From Gammaproteobacteria bacterium (GTDB lineage Bacteria > Pseudomonadota > Gammaproteobacteria > HTCC5015), in the NCBI GenBank assembly GCA_013817245.1, contig JACDDA010000002.1, forward strand, positions 280,252 through 344,251: DNA of 64,000 nucleotides, given 5' to 3'. Numbering within the stretch: position 1 is the stretch's first letter; every line of letters starts with the position of its first letter. Positions 46,166-56,107 of the stretch are shown here, one piece after another. The notes under the pieces are model-generated. The model did no database searches, was not told the origin of the DNA, and worked only from the letters and a program-made list of their open reading frames with translations. A program made the position numbers and the translations under genes.

Positions 46166-48031
46166 TTATGAGGGTTTTAGCGGAGGCACTGGACAATCAA
46201 TCGTTGCGGCAATGGCGCGCAATAGTTCAATTTCTTCGGCTTGTACAACGCCGTCGCTATTAATTGCTGCACATAAGGCTTTGAGAAATTTGGGTTTGGC
46301 CAGCGGTTTAAGCTGCGCTAAATTAGTTAAAGCAGTTTCTACTTGAGTATGGCGTAATAAATTTTTTGGTGTTAATTCGATAGTGAGCTCGGCAAGTTTA
46401 GCGGCTTGCTGAAAGGCTAAAGTTGCATCTTGATTACGATAAGCGAGCAAAGAAAAAATAATAGCGCAATCGTCGGCTAGTTCTTTAATGTCATTAAACC
46501 GCACGGCAGCAGGTTTGGTTTGACGTAAACCCAGATCGATTAATCGATATAAGGCCCATTCCCATAATTCAAAACGCTGATCGGCATTAATAGCGTGTTT
46601 TAAATGATTTTGTAATTCATCGATTTCGCTTGCTGATAATTCTTTGAGCGCAGCTAAACATAATTCCATAATGGGCAGGCGTTGTTCAATGGATGTTTCG
46701 TTTAATGCGGGTAACAAATTTTCTAATTGCGCGAGCAAAGTCGCTGGCAAAGAATTGCCGATTACATTTAAATTAGCTGTGCGTTGGCTGGCGGTGCTGC
46801 CTAACATAAGTCCTACCAGTGTTGCGGATGCAGCGGCGGGTGTATTGGTGGCTGTATGTAAGACGCTGGGAATGTTAGCAATGAGTTGATGCGCGTAAGC
46901 AACGTGTTCCGCAGTCGGCATGCCCGTTTGATCAAGCACATGCTGCAACACCGCGGCCGTCGGTATGATCGCGGCAAGTTTATCGCGCGGTGAATTTTTA
47001 TTGTCTTGAGCAGTAGATTTTGTTGCATCAGGTTTGATTGTGGAAGTAGTGCTGATGTATTTTCCATCCCAACGTTTATCAATACGTCGAATCCGTTCGC
47101 TTAATGGTGGATGCGTTGCAAATAAACCTTGTAAGCTCATGCTGGTGCCGCTAGCGATATAACAATGACTGAATTCCGCTGCGTTGGCATGCACTAATTG
47201 CGAACCTGTCCCGACGCTGCCAATTTTTTTCAAGGCGCCACCAATACCTTCGGGATTGCGCGTGTATTGCACGGCGGACGCATCCGCTAAAAATTCGCGT
47301 TGTCGACTAATCGCGGCTTTGATTAAGTTGCCAAACAATAATCCACCATAACCGATCGCCATAAAACCAACGCCCATTAACACCACAGGCATGCTATTTT
47401 TGGAGCGTGAAAAGCGCATGCTCATTAACAAGCGTTGGCCAATCAAAGCGACAAATAAAATACCAAATAACAAACCAACTAAACGTAAATTAATGCGCAT
47501 ATCACCATTAAAAATATGCGAGAACTCATGCGCAACTACGCCTTGTAATTCATCGCGGCTTAATAATTCCATGGTGCCGCGCGTAACACCAATGATGGCA
47601 TCGTGAGGGCCGTAACCCGCGGCAAAAGCATTGATGGACTTGTCTTCTAAAATATAAATGGCGGGCACCGGTGTGCCAGAGGCAATAGCCATTTCTTCTA
47701 CTACATTCACCAATTTGCGTTCGTGAATATTTTTAGTAGCACGATCCAGCAATTTTCCATCTAGCGCTAACGCAACTGCTTTGCCGCCTTGATTTAATTC
47801 ACTGAATTTATAAAGGCTGGCTAAGGCAATAACCACGCAGATGCCGACAGCGATGCCAATATAAGCAGAAAGCGATAAGGTAATAGGATGCTCAGATTCT
47901 GCGGAAAATTTAAGCAGCGCTATAATTAATAATTCACTGAGCGCGACTAGCGAAATAATAGCCGCAACAAATAGCAGTGCTAGACGTGTAGTGTTACGTC
48001 TAGCTGCCGCTTGTTGTTCAAAAAAATTCAT
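46166..48031 (-). CDS. M48 membrane metallopeptidase with long C-terminal extension
   Basis: A 621-residue protein. Residues 1-320 are an M48 (HtpX/Oma1-like) zinc protease: two N-terminal helices (about 15-36, 50-66), PVPAIYILEDKSINAFAAGY, the HExxH site in GVVAHEFSHIFNGD and a second helix pair (about 185-240). The distal ligand region contains REFLADASAVQYTRNPEG, and THPPLSERIRRI closes the domain. The rest (about 340-621) is cytoplasmic and Ala/Leu-rich; its last 40 residues (FLKALCAAINSDGVVQAEEIELL) resemble a TerB-type acidic helix pair. E. coli HtpX has only about 290 residues. It follows lemA, a frequent partner of M48 proteases. Confidence 0.88.
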   Translation of the reverse strand: MNFFEQQAAARRNTTRLALLFVAAIISLVALSELLIIALLKFSAESEHPITLSLSAYIGIAVGICVVIALASLYKFSELNQGGKAVALALDGKLLDRATKNIHERKLVNVVEEMAIASGTPVPAIYILEDKSINAFAAGYGPHDAIIGVTRGTMELLSRDELQGVVAHEFSHIFNGDMRINLRLVGLLFGILFVALIGQRLLMSMRFSRSKNSMPVVLMGVGFMAIGYGGLLFGNLIKAAISRQREFLADASAVQYTRNPEGIGGALKKIGSVGTGSQLVHANAAEFSHCYIASGTSMSLQGLFATHPPLSERIRRIDKRWDGKYISTTSTIKPDATKSTAQDNKNSPRDKLAAIIPTAAVLQHVLDQTGMPTAEHVAYAHQLIANIPSVLHTATNTPAAASATLVGLMLGSTASQRTANLNVIGNSLPATLLAQLENLLPALNETSIEQRLPIMELCLAALKELSASEIDELQNHLKHAINADQRFELWEWALYRLIDLGLRQTKPAAVRFNDIKELADDCAIIFSLLAYRNQDATLAFQQAAKLAELTIELTPKNLLRHTQVETALTNLAQLKPLAKPKFLKALCAAINSDGVVQAEEIELLRAIAATIDCPVPPLKPS

Positions 48032-48054
48032 GAATCATTAATCACTTAGCAAAA

Positions 48055-48651
48055 TTAAAAACTAATCTTAGGCGCTTCTTGAATGGCCACGCGATCTTCA
48101 AATTCTAATAATGTTGCATTTTGGTTGTGGCCAAACATATTAGCTAAAAACACCGGCGGAAAACTTTGGCGGTAAATGTTGTAAGCCATGACCGCATCAT
48201 TAAATGCTTGACGCGAAAAAGAAATTTTGTTTTCCGTGCTGGTTAATTCTTCGCTGACTTGCATCATGTTTTGATTAGCTTTTAAATCAGGATACGCTTC
48301 CATGACGACATTTAACCGTCCCATCGCGCCGGCGAGTGAGCCTTCGGCATCGCCCAATTGTTTTAAAGCCGCAGGATCGCCCGGATTAGCGCTAGCCGCT
48401 TTAAGACCGGCCATGGCTTGATTACGTGCCGCGATCACGGCTTCTAACGTACCACTTTCGTGTTTTAAATACGCTTTGGCGGTTTCAACCAGATTGGGGA
48501 TAAGATCGTAACGGCGTTTTAGTTGCACATCAATTTGTGCAAAAGCGTTTTGAAATTGATTCTTTAAAGCGACTAAGCGATTGTAGACGCTGATGCCGTA
48601 TAAAATAATCACAATAAAAATAATCGGAAAAGCAATAGCACCAATCGACAT
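48055..48651 (-). CDS. lemA: LemA family protein
   Basis: A 198-residue LemA protein with an N-terminal transmembrane helix (about 4-22) and a helical-bundle domain. It carries the family core VYNRLVALKNQFQNAFAQIDVQLKRRYDLIPNLVETAKAY, with the sequence AYPDLKANQNMMQ later. Its biochemical role is not settled. It lies 23 bp before the M48 protease gene on the same strand, the usual pairing. Confidence 0.95.
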   Translation of the reverse strand: MSIGAIAFPIIFIVIILYGISVYNRLVALKNQFQNAFAQIDVQLKRRYDLIPNLVETAKAYLKHESGTLEAVIAARNQAMAGLKAASANPGDPAALKQLGDAEGSLAGAMGRLNVVMEAYPDLKANQNMMQVSEELTSTENKISFSRQAFNDAVMAYNIYRQSFPPVFLANMFGHNQNATLLEFEDRVAIQEAPKISF

Positions 48652-48686
48652 GATAAAACTCCTTTATGAAGGTTATATAGTATTCG

Positions 48687-50711
48687 TTATTTAATCCGCA
48701 TGCCCGGCTCTGCACCGCTATCGGGCGTTAATATAAAAATTTCTTTATTGCCGGCACCCGCTGCTAATACCATGCCTTCTGATAAACCAAACTTCATTTT
48801 GCGTGGCGCTAAATTTGCAACCACCACTGTAAGTCGTCCGATTAAATCGGCTGGCTCGTAAGCTGCTTTAATGCCGGAAAATATCTGCCGAGTTTCACCG
48901 CCGAGATCAACGGTGAGTTTTAATAATTTATCAGCGCCCTCGACTAATTCCGCGTTGAGGATCTTCGCTACACGCAAATCGATTTTATTAAAATCATCAA
49001 TACTGATTTCGGCTGCTAAAGGTTGGTTAGTAAGCGCTGTTGCAGTGACAGTATTCTGTGGCGATAAATTTTCTTTGGAGTCTTCAATCATAGCGGCAAT
49101 CTTCTCTGGGTCGACACGCGTCATCAAGGGCGTGAAGTTGTTAATACGATGATCTAATAAAGCGTGCGATACCGTCGCCCAGCTCAGCGCCGGTACATTT
49201 AAGAATTGCTCAGATGCATGTGACAACATGGGCAGCACGGGTTTTAAATACGCAATTAAAACACGATATAAATTTATACCTTGGGTGCAAATTGCATGCA
49301 CTTGCTCTGATTGTTCGGGATCTTTAGCTAAGACCCAGGGTTTTTTCTCATCTATATATTGGTTAGCTTTGTCAGCCAACAACATAATTTCGCGCATGGC
49401 TTGTGAATAATTGCGCGCTTCATATAAGGCCGAGATAGATTCACTAGCGGCAATAAAATGTTGAAAAAGTGCAGGCTCGGGTAATTGGGTTGCGAGTTTA
49501 TTATCGAAGCGCTTATTAATAAATCCTGCGCAACGGCTAGCAATGTTAACGAGTTTGCCCACTAAGTCGCTATTAATGCGCGCAACAAAGTCTTCTAAAT
49601 TTAAATCAATATCATCGACACCCGAACTTAATTTTGCCGCCATGTAATAACGGTAATATTCGGGCTCTAAATGTTGTAAATAGGTTTGCGCCATAATAAA
49701 AGTGCCGCGTGATTTAGACATTTTTTGACCGTTAACGGTTAAAAATCCGTGGCAATACACGGCAGTTGGTAAGCGTAGATTGGCGCCTTCTAACATGGCG
49801 GGCCAAAAGAGCGTATGGAAATACGCGATATCTTTGCCAATAAAATGATATAGCTCGGTGGTGCTATTGCGATCCCAGTATTCATTAAAATTTAGATTGT
49901 GTTGATCGCAGTAATTTTTAAAACTGGCCATGTAACCAATCGGCGCATCTAACCACACATAAAAATATTTACCTGGCGCGTCTGGAATTTCAAAACCAAA
50001 ATAAGGCGCATCACGAGAAATATCCCAATCTTGCAAACCATCTTCAAACCAGTCATTTAATTTGTTGGCAATTTCACTTTGCACATGCTGCGCAGTCCAT
50101 TTTTTTAAAAACTTTTCAAAATTGCCGAGTTTAAAAAAATAATGTTCAGATGCCTTGGTGATAGGCGTAACGCCGGTAATAGCAGAGACTGGATTTTTTA
50201 AATCAGTAGGACTGTAAGTCGCGCCGCAGACTTCACATGAATCACCGTATTGATCTTTTGCACCACAGCGCGGACATTCACCTTTAATAAAACGATCAGG
50301 CAAAAACATATTTGCTTTTGGATCGAAGGCTTGTTCAATTGTGCGTGTTTCGATATGGCCTGCTTGTTTGAGACTTTTATAAATCAGGCTAGCGAATTCG
50401 CGATTTTCAGGTGAATGAGTGGAGTAATAATTATCAAAGTTGATATGGAAACCGGCAAAATCACGACGATGCGCGATATTGTAATTTTCGATCAGGGCTT
50501 CAGGGGTAATACCTTCTTTTTGCGCACGCAACATAATCGGTGTGCCGTGCGCATCATCGGCGCATACATATAAACAATCATGTCCGCGCATTTTCTGAAA
50601 GCGCACCCAAATATCAGTTTGGATATATTCGACCAAATGGCCTAAATGAATGTGGCCATTGGCGTAAGGCAGAGCGCTGGTTACCAGTATTTTGCGAGGC
50701 ATCGTGTTCAT
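48687..50711 (-). CDS. metG: Methionyl-tRNA synthetase
   Basis: Class I synthetase, 674 residues. Visible: [13 protein letters not shown] (HIGH motif), the zinc knuckle [27 protein letters not shown] (KMSKS), the anticodon-binding helical domain, and a C-terminal tRNA-binding/dimerisation domain (about 570-674, [19 protein letters not shown]). All parts are intact. In many gammaproteobacteria metG is directly divergent from mrp; here a nine-gene cluster lies between them. Confidence 0.97.
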   Translation of the reverse strand: MNTMPRKILVTSALPYANGHIHLGHLVEYIQTDIWVRFQKMRGHDCLYVCADDAHGTPIMLRAQKEGITPEALIENYNIAHRRDFAGFHINFDNYYSTHSPENREFASLIYKSLKQAGHIETRTIEQAFDPKANMFLPDRFIKGECPRCGAKDQYGDSCEVCGATYSPTDLKNPVSAITGVTPITKASEHYFFKLGNFEKFLKKWTAQHVQSEIANKLNDWFEDGLQDWDISRDAPYFGFEIPDAPGKYFYVWLDAPIGYMASFKNYCDQHNLNFNEYWDRNSTTELYHFIGKDIAYFHTLFWPAMLEGANLRLPTAVYCHGFLTVNGQKMSKSRGTFIMAQTYLQHLEPEYYRYYMAAKLSSGVDDIDLNLEDFVARINSDLVGKLVNIASRCAGFINKRFDNKLATQLPEPALFQHFIAASESISALYEARNYSQAMREIMLLADKANQYIDEKKPWVLAKDPEQSEQVHAICTQGINLYRVLIAYLKPVLPMLSHASEQFLNVPALSWATVSHALLDHRINNFTPLMTRVDPEKIAAMIEDSKENLSPQNTVTATALTNQPLAAEISIDDFNKIDLRVAKILNAELVEGADKLLKLTVDLGGETRQIFSGIKAAYEPADLIGRLTVVVANLAPRKMKFGLSEGMVLAAGAGNKEIFILTPDSGAEPGMRIK

Positions 50712-50787
50712 ACAAATAATAGATTCATAATTAAACAGTAAAAGAAGAGAAGGCTAAAGTAGCAAATTTTGGTAGTACGCGGCAGCC

Positions 50788-51492
50788 TTATTCAGCGGGT
50801 TGGGCGTTTTTTTGTAATGTCAGCTGCCAATGTTGGGTCGCGCTCAGCGGATAAGCTTGCTGGATGTGAGTTTGTGGTGATGCTAAAGCTGACCAAATAT
50901 CGTCCGGTACTAAGGTATTGTGAGCCAGCAATGTAGAGGCGGCCAATTTTATTTCGCAGTGTATTTGCCACGTTGCGGCAGAAGTTGTCGTCGTATCATT
51001 GTTGACATAAAAAAAACTACATTCGCCAGTTTGAGATTCACTTCCATCTTCGTCAACAAAACCAATTAATGCCGTTTGGGTAGTGGAGGCATCAAGATAA
51101 TGTTGAGCAAGCCATAAAGTATTAACAAATGCGGAGGGTGTTGCGCTCAGCAATAATGTTTGCTGGGGCTGTAAAGCTAAGGCATTTGCTAAATGCAACA
51201 AGGCCATATTGTGTTGAGTATTCATTAATGTAAATGGCATGGGCGGAGAGTTATCCGCCATCACTTGTTTTATCGCCGTTTTACAATCACTTAATGCGCC
51301 GTGTCGTGAACACACAATGAGCGCCGTGTTGTGCGGCAGTGGTGCTTGATTTTTTAAACACGCTAAAGCGCCGCCAATTAGTAATTCAGTTAAACGATTA
51401 GTGCGTCGCAAGTTCAGTCCTGTTTGTTGTTCTAAGGCGCGACGCTCAGGTTGTTCTGCTAAAACATGTTGATGCCAAGTTATGAGTTTCAT
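50788..51492 (-). CDS. Short ketosynthase-like (chain-length-factor type) protein
   Basis: A 234-residue protein that resembles the Ketoacyl-synt_2 / chain-length-factor proteins of aryl-polyene and resorcinol clusters: an N-terminal RRTNRLTELLIGGALACL, then PMPFTLMNTQHNMALLHLANALAL. At the position where a ketosynthase has its active Cys this protein has LLLSATPSAF, so it should not be a condensing enzyme by itself. It overlaps the full ketosynthase gene by 4 nt, suggesting a heterodimer. Last gene of the cluster. Confidence 0.7.
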   Translation of the reverse strand: MKLITWHQHVLAEQPERRALEQQTGLNLRRTNRLTELLIGGALACLKNQAPLPHNTALIVCSRHGALSDCKTAIKQVMADNSPPMPFTLMNTQHNMALLHLANALALQPQQTLLLSATPSAFVNTLWLAQHYLDASTTQTALIGFVDEDGSESQTGECSFFYVNNDTTTTSAATWQIHCEIKLAASTLLAHNTLVPDDIWSALASPQTHIQQAYPLSATQHWQLTLQKNAQPAE

Positions 51493-52631
51493 TGCTTAGG
51501 CCCTATGCGTACTGCAATGCTACTCAGGCTGCCGCCAAACCCTAAAATATTACACAATAAATGGTGCGTTTGATTCTCTAATAAAAAGTGCTCGCGTAAT
51601 GGTTGCAGCGGCAGTAATGGATCTGCGTGTTGTAAGCCACGCGTGCCGGGTAAAAACCCTGCTTCTGCACAGCCTAATAACAAGGTTAGCTCTGCTAAAC
51701 CACTCGCGCCTAAACAATGTCCTAAATAAGCTTTTAATGACGCAATTTTAGTGTTCGTATCAAATAACATCGCCAGACCTTGCGCTTCAGCAAGATCATT
51801 TAAAGCGCTGCCACTGGCTTGCGCTTTAATGTAAGTGATGTCGCTGCTTTGTAAACCACTGTTTGCTAAACATTGTTGCAGCAACGTGATAACACTGCTG
51901 CCATCTTCTTTTAAACCGGTTTGATGCGCTTTGTCTAAAAATTGCGCGCCGCCTAATAATAAACACGATGGTTTGTTGGGATGTGGATGACGACTTAATA
52001 CTATTCCCGCAACTGCTTCACCTAACACCATTCCATCACGTTGTTGATCGAAGGGTTTCATGTTGTTGGCAGATAACAAGCCCATGCCGCCAAAGCCTGC
52101 TAATGCGGTGCGATTAAATAAATCTAAACCGATAATGGTGACGTGTTCTGCGCCGCCACTGGCGATTAAACGTTGCGCAAATAACAACGCATTTAAACTC
52201 GAGGTGCACGCAGTGCTAATGGTTAAAGCGGGGCCTTGCCAATCTAATAATGTGCAGAGGTCATTGGCGATACTAGATAAATTGAGCGTTTGTAAATGCG
52301 GAAAGTTTTGTTCACCTGCGCCGACGTTTAACGCAGAAGAGGCCAATAAAATAGTGTGGGTGCGTAGTGCGTCTATAGAAAGGCCACTGCTGATAGCGCA
52401 TTCAGTAAGGCACTGCGTTAACAGATAATTTTTGCGTTGCTGCCAATCCGCGTTTACATAATTAATTGCGTAATAAGGCGCATCGTAATCTAGCGGCGGT
52501 GGCAGGCGATGGCTAACGATGTGCGGTGCTTGTTGGTTTTGCACGGTGCAGACCGCGTCACGTAAAGATAAGCCGCAGGCGCTGATGTGACTCAGGCCGC
52601 GAATGTGAGCAGGAAAATGTGCAGTGTTCAT
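51489..52631 (-). CDS. KAS I/II-type beta-ketoacyl-ACP synthase with Cys-Gln-His triad
   Basis: A 380-residue thiolase-fold ketosynthase. The nucleophile is present (ISTACTSSLNAL, Cys142), and the second catalytic His with its Lys is present (LKAYLGHCLGASG, Lys300, His305). The first catalytic His, normally in a GxxHGTxT-type motif, is Gln271 in KAQASGSALNDLAEA (codon CAA). Loss of this His would be expected to weaken malonyl decarboxylation. It may work with the short KS-like partner, or transfer acyl groups rather than elongate them. Flanked by the ACP gene upstream. Confidence 0.88.
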   Translation of the reverse strand: MNTAHFPAHIRGLSHISACGLSLRDAVCTVQNQQAPHIVSHRLPPPLDYDAPYYAINYVNADWQQRKNYLLTQCLTECAISSGLSIDALRTHTILLASSALNVGAGEQNFPHLQTLNLSSIANDLCTLLDWQGPALTISTACTSSLNALLFAQRLIASGGAEHVTIIGLDLFNRTALAGFGGMGLLSANNMKPFDQQRDGMVLGEAVAGIVLSRHPHPNKPSCLLLGGAQFLDKAHQTGLKEDGSSVITLLQQCLANSGLQSSDITYIKAQASGSALNDLAEAQGLAMLFDTNTKIASLKAYLGHCLGASGLAELTLLLGCAEAGFLPGTRGLQHADPLLPLQPLREHFLLENQTHHLLCNILGFGGSLSSIAVRIGPKQ

Positions 52632-52662
52632 GAATGACGTGCGTTAATCAATTTTAATTGGA

Positions 52663-52929
52663 TTATTTTGGCGGTAGCGATAATAAATAATCCGCTAAGT
52701 TATTAACCGATGATAAGACGCGACGCGTTTCTTTGCTGTCAGCTAAACGTACGCCGTATTTTTTTTGCAAAGCCATCGATAATTGCAGAGCATCTAAAGA
52801 ATCTAAGCCCAAACGTGCGGTAGGGCCAAATAATAATTCTTCATCTTGAAAGCCATCGCTTGGCGCAGGTTTGTCGCACACTTCTAAAATGAGCGTTTTT
52901 AAATCAGCAATTAATTCGGATTTATTCAT
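52663..52929 (-). CDS. Acyl carrier protein
   Basis: An 88-residue ACP with the phosphopantetheine serine in LGLDSLDALQL (Ser44) and the usual four-helix pattern. The frame extends upstream into the permease gene, but ATG 52929 (MNKSELIADL...) is the natural start and leaves a 19-bp gap to the permease stop. It is the likely carrier for the DarB-like and KAS enzymes of this cluster and corresponds in role to DarC. Confidence 0.9.
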   Translation of the reverse strand: MNKSELIADLKTLILEVCDKPAPSDGFQDEELLFGPTARLGLDSLDALQLSMALQKKYGVRLADSKETRRVLSSVNNLADYLLSLPPK

Positions 52930-52948
52930 AAAGATTTCGCTATTAATA

Positions 52949-54172
52949 TCAGCTAGTAAATTGACGACGTTGATAAAGCCACGTAGCAAATAACGCGCAC
53001 ACAATACCAAAAGTGCTTAGCATGGCTAATTGCGGTGCGACATCTGTTACCGTGGCTTGCCGCAACAAAGTATCAAGCGACGCTTCTAGTCCCCACGCCA
53101 TCGGTGAGATTTGAGTGAGGGCTTGCATAAAATCGGGCATCACAAATTTCGGCACCATGACGCCACCAATAGCGCCTAACAAAATATTGCTAGTGCCACT
53201 AAGCACGGTAGCTTGTTCGGGTGTTTTGGCTAAGGTTGCGATTAATAAACCAAAACCTACGGCAGCAAAACTAACCGCCGTTAATACCATCCATAATACA
53301 AAAAAGTTATTACCAATACGCAACGCATCGCCGCCGGCTAATGGCACAAGATAAATACCAACTAATAACATCATTGCGGCTTGTAATTGATTAATCACCG
53401 CATAAGGTAAGGTTTTCGCCAACAACATCATTAAAGGATGTATGTGCAAACTAGATAAGCGCGCCAGCGTGCCTTGTTTGTTTTCAGTAACTAATAATGT
53501 ACCCATGGGTATCGCAACAAAAAACATGGCGAAAACTAACCATGCCGGTACATTTTGTTGTACTGAAGAAGAAGGATTTATTTTATAAATAGAAGATGAA
53601 TCAGCATTCGGCGCAAAATATTCAATGTTCATAAGATTTTTATAGGCATCGCCGCCTTGTTTGCTAGCGTTGTTGCCCATGCCTAATGGGAAAAACGCCG
53701 TCAATATTTTTTCAGTACGTAATTGCGCTAAGGCTGATTGGATCACGGTTGAAAATAAAGAAACGCGCGCAGTGTTAATAGCCGGATCAATGACGATAGT
53801 TATAATGCTGCGCTCAATTAGCTGGGTAGGATCGGCTAAGGTTGCGGCAAACTCTTTATTTAAAATGACGATGAAATCTAATTTTTTACTGCGCAGCGCT
53901 TGTTCGGCATCTTTGCGCGACAAGATATTTTCTTGCGCGGCGCCGATGGGTTGAGTGGCAAGCAAATCGATAAACTGTTGCGTGGCCGAGCTGGGCTGAT
54001 CCACTAACACGACATACCGATTTAATTCGGCGGCGCGATTACTGTGGAAAGTGTCTTGTAAAGCTAAGGACATAATTAAAATAAAAGCCGCAGGCATAGC
54101 AAACAACACCGCTAAGCCGTGCATATCACGTGACAATATTAAGAATTCTTTTTTAATTAAAGCAGTAAACAT
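52949..54172 (-). CDS. ABC-2 type export permease
   Basis: A 407-residue ABC-2 family permease. One N-terminal helix (about 20-40) precedes a large extracytoplasmic domain (about 45-225). Five further helices fill the C-terminal half, with the conserved region GTLLVTENKQGTLARLSSLHIHPLMMLLAKTL. It pairs with the ATPase encoded 3 bp upstream. It would export or flip the lipid-like product of the cluster; the substrate is inferred from context only. Confidence 0.88.
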   Translation of the reverse strand: MFTALIKKEFLILSRDMHGLAVLFAMPAAFILIMSLALQDTFHSNRAAELNRYVVLVDQPSSATQQFIDLLATQPIGAAQENILSRKDAEQALRSKKLDFIVILNKEFAATLADPTQLIERSIITIVIDPAINTARVSLFSTVIQSALAQLRTEKILTAFFPLGMGNNASKQGGDAYKNLMNIEYFAPNADSSSIYKINPSSSVQQNVPAWLVFAMFFVAIPMGTLLVTENKQGTLARLSSLHIHPLMMLLAKTLPYAVINQLQAAMMLLVGIYLVPLAGGDALRIGNNFFVLWMVLTAVSFAAVGFGLLIATLAKTPEQATVLSGTSNILLGAIGGVMVPKFVMPDFMQALTQISPMAWGLEASLDTLLRQATVTDVAPQLAMLSTFGIVCALFATWLYQRRQFTS

Positions 54173-54175
54173 GGC

Positions 54176-55096
54176 TTAGTCTCGTAAAGAGCGTTGCGTG
54201 AATTGCATGAACAGACTTTCCAGTGATTGATGACCATACTGCAAAGACTGCACTATTAATCCGAGTTGTTGCAATTTTTCAAGTAGATGACTTAGATCGG
54301 CAGGATCTGTAATGCTGCCCGTGTAAAGCGCGGGCGTCAGCGGCGCTAAATTAAATTCTTGAGTAAGGCGAGCGCGGATTAATTCGGCAGGTGCTTGAGA
54401 AAAAGTAACTTGAACCGTAGCGGCACTGCGCTTGAGTAAAGTGCTTAATTCGCCTTCGCAGATAACTTGACCGTGATCAATAATAGCAATGCGATCACAC
54501 AAATATTCTATTTCTTCCATGTAATGACTGGAGTAAATAACTGTTTTGCCGGAGGCTTTTAATTCGCGGGTAGCATCAAGAATAAAGCTGCGTGATTGTG
54601 GGTCAATGCCGACAGTAGGTTCATCGAGCAATAAATAATCAGGATCGCCGATTAAGCCGATCGCTAAATTCAATCGGCGTTTTAGTCCGCCGGAAAGGTG
54701 TTCCGCCGGTTTTTTAAGCACATGTTGTAACTGCGCGAAATTGATGCAGTAATCAATACGTGTCGTCGCGTGTTTGCCCAGCGCACAAACGCCGGCAAAA
54801 AACGCTAAATTTTCATAACAAGTTAACATTGGATAAAAAGCATATTGTTGCGGAACGATCGCGATACGACGTGGTTGTTGTTTATTTGCCATTTGCAACG
54901 CTATGCCGTCCAGCAATATGGCGCCTTGTTGTACGCGTAAGATGCTGGCCAACAAAGATAACAAAGTGGTTTTGCCTGCGCCATTGGGTCCAAGCAGACC
55001 AAAAATTTCGCCTGCGCCAATGGTTAGATTAATGTCATTAAGCGCAACTTGATCGGCTCGCTCATATTGATGCACAATATTTTGAATGTTGAGCAT
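54176..55096 (-). CDS. ABC exporter ATP-binding protein
   Basis: A 306-residue ABC ATPase of the drug/lipid export group. Walker A is GLLGPNGAGKTTLLSLL, the signature is LSGGLKRRLNLAIGL, Walker B is DYLLLDEPTVGIDP and the switch His is in YSSHYMEE. The roughly 80-residue C-terminal extension is typical of partners of ABC-2 permeases. It lies 3 bp before the permease and 4 bp after the BtrH-like gene. Confidence 0.93.
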   Translation of the reverse strand: MLNIQNIVHQYERADQVALNDINLTIGAGEIFGLLGPNGAGKTTLLSLLASILRVQQGAILLDGIALQMANKQQPRRIAIVPQQYAFYPMLTCYENLAFFAGVCALGKHATTRIDYCINFAQLQHVLKKPAEHLSGGLKRRLNLAIGLIGDPDYLLLDEPTVGIDPQSRSFILDATRELKASGKTVIYSSHYMEEIEYLCDRIAIIDHGQVICEGELSTLLKRSAATVQVTFSQAPAELIRARLTQEFNLAPLTPALYTGSITDPADLSHLLEKLQQLGLIVQSLQYGHQSLESLFMQFTQRSLRD

Positions 55097-55100
55097 AGAC

Positions 55101-56102
55101 TTATTTCACATCTTGTTTTAATTGGTTAAAGAAAATTTTCTCAGCATCGGCAATAGCGACTAATTGTTGGCTTAATGCACTAGCGTCAAATGCTTTGCGT
55201 GCTTTACACATGAGCGCTGCATTTAACGCAAATTCACGCCATTGATCACCAATGACAACTAAATTATCAGCATGTTTTTCAAAACGCGGATCATTTAATA
55301 GCTTCGCTACTTCTTGTAAAAATGCGGCGTAAATAAATCGAAAGCCTGCTCCGCCCGTGCCAATTTCTTCTTGCATCCGCACGATATGACCAATGTACAT
55401 TTTATTAAATGTCAGATCGTCGGCTTTTAGTTTGGCGATGCGCCGCGCTAACATACGAATGCCTTTGACACCAATAATCGGTAACGGTGTGTAGAGCATT
55501 ACTTTTACCGTATTCCAGATAGCCGTGCGCAGCATTTTTTCGGTGATAGTTGCTTGGCTTAAGGGCGCTGGATAATACAACAAACCTTTTGGCGCTAAGG
55601 TGCCTTTGGCAAAACGCGCACGTTCTAAATCCGCACGTGCGCATCGAACCGTCATTTCTGCTACTGGATCGCTAATCAGATATTCATCGCCGTCGCGGCC
55701 ATACACAATTAAATTGTGCGCATTAAAATGAAAGCGCATATTTTCAGGAAAATAGGGCAACCAAAATACGGAGGTTTGTAAACCAACCACTTGGCCTTGT
55801 GCTAACAATTCATCTAAACGCGCCATGCCTTTCGTGGGACTGCGAAAAGTTTCAGAATGCATGCGCACGCCTAAAGATTTTTGCAAACCTTTAACGATTG
55901 ATTTTGGCGGCATGCGATAGGCAATTAAAGGTAGCCCCGCAATTTTAATAAATGGCAGATAAGCAAACGATAAACTACTGGATAAACCAAACGCCATAGG
56001 TTCGGAAATATCTAAACCATAATGGCGTAATAAAGAAGTAATCGCACCGCTTTCGCAATGCGCGGCTTGCCGATGTTCAAAATCAGCGGCGGAAGTTTGC
56101 AT
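55101..56102 (-). CDS. BtrH_N/DUF4872-domain protein, putative acyltransferase or peptidase
   Basis: A 333-residue protein whose N-terminal half is BtrH_N, a papain-like fold. The probable triad is Cys16 (AAHCESGAITSLLRHYG), His129 (FNAHNLIVYG) and Asp145 (YLISDPVAE). The C-terminal half is the DUF4872-type helical domain. BtrH in butirosin synthesis transfers an acyl group from an ACP to an aminoglycoside, so transfer from the neighbouring ACP to an unknown acceptor is a reasonable guess. Five bases downstream of the 131-residue gene. Confidence 0.8.
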   Translation of the reverse strand: MQTSAADFEHRQAAHCESGAITSLLRHYGLDISEPMAFGLSSSLSFAYLPFIKIAGLPLIAYRMPPKSIVKGLQKSLGVRMHSETFRSPTKGMARLDELLAQGQVVGLQTSVFWLPYFPENMRFHFNAHNLIVYGRDGDEYLISDPVAEMTVRCARADLERARFAKGTLAPKGLLYYPAPLSQATITEKMLRTAIWNTVKVMLYTPLPIIGVKGIRMLARRIAKLKADDLTFNKMYIGHIVRMQEEIGTGGAGFRFIYAAFLQEVAKLLNDPRFEKHADNLVVIGDQWREFALNAALMCKARKAFDASALSQQLVAIADAEKIFFNQLKQDVK

Positions 56103-56107
56103 TGATA

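Noticed and set aside
52930-53010. N-terminal extension of the acyl carrier protein by 27 residues
   Set aside because: It lies inside the permease gene's 3' end and is not ACP-like; ATG 52929 gives a standard 88-residue ACP.
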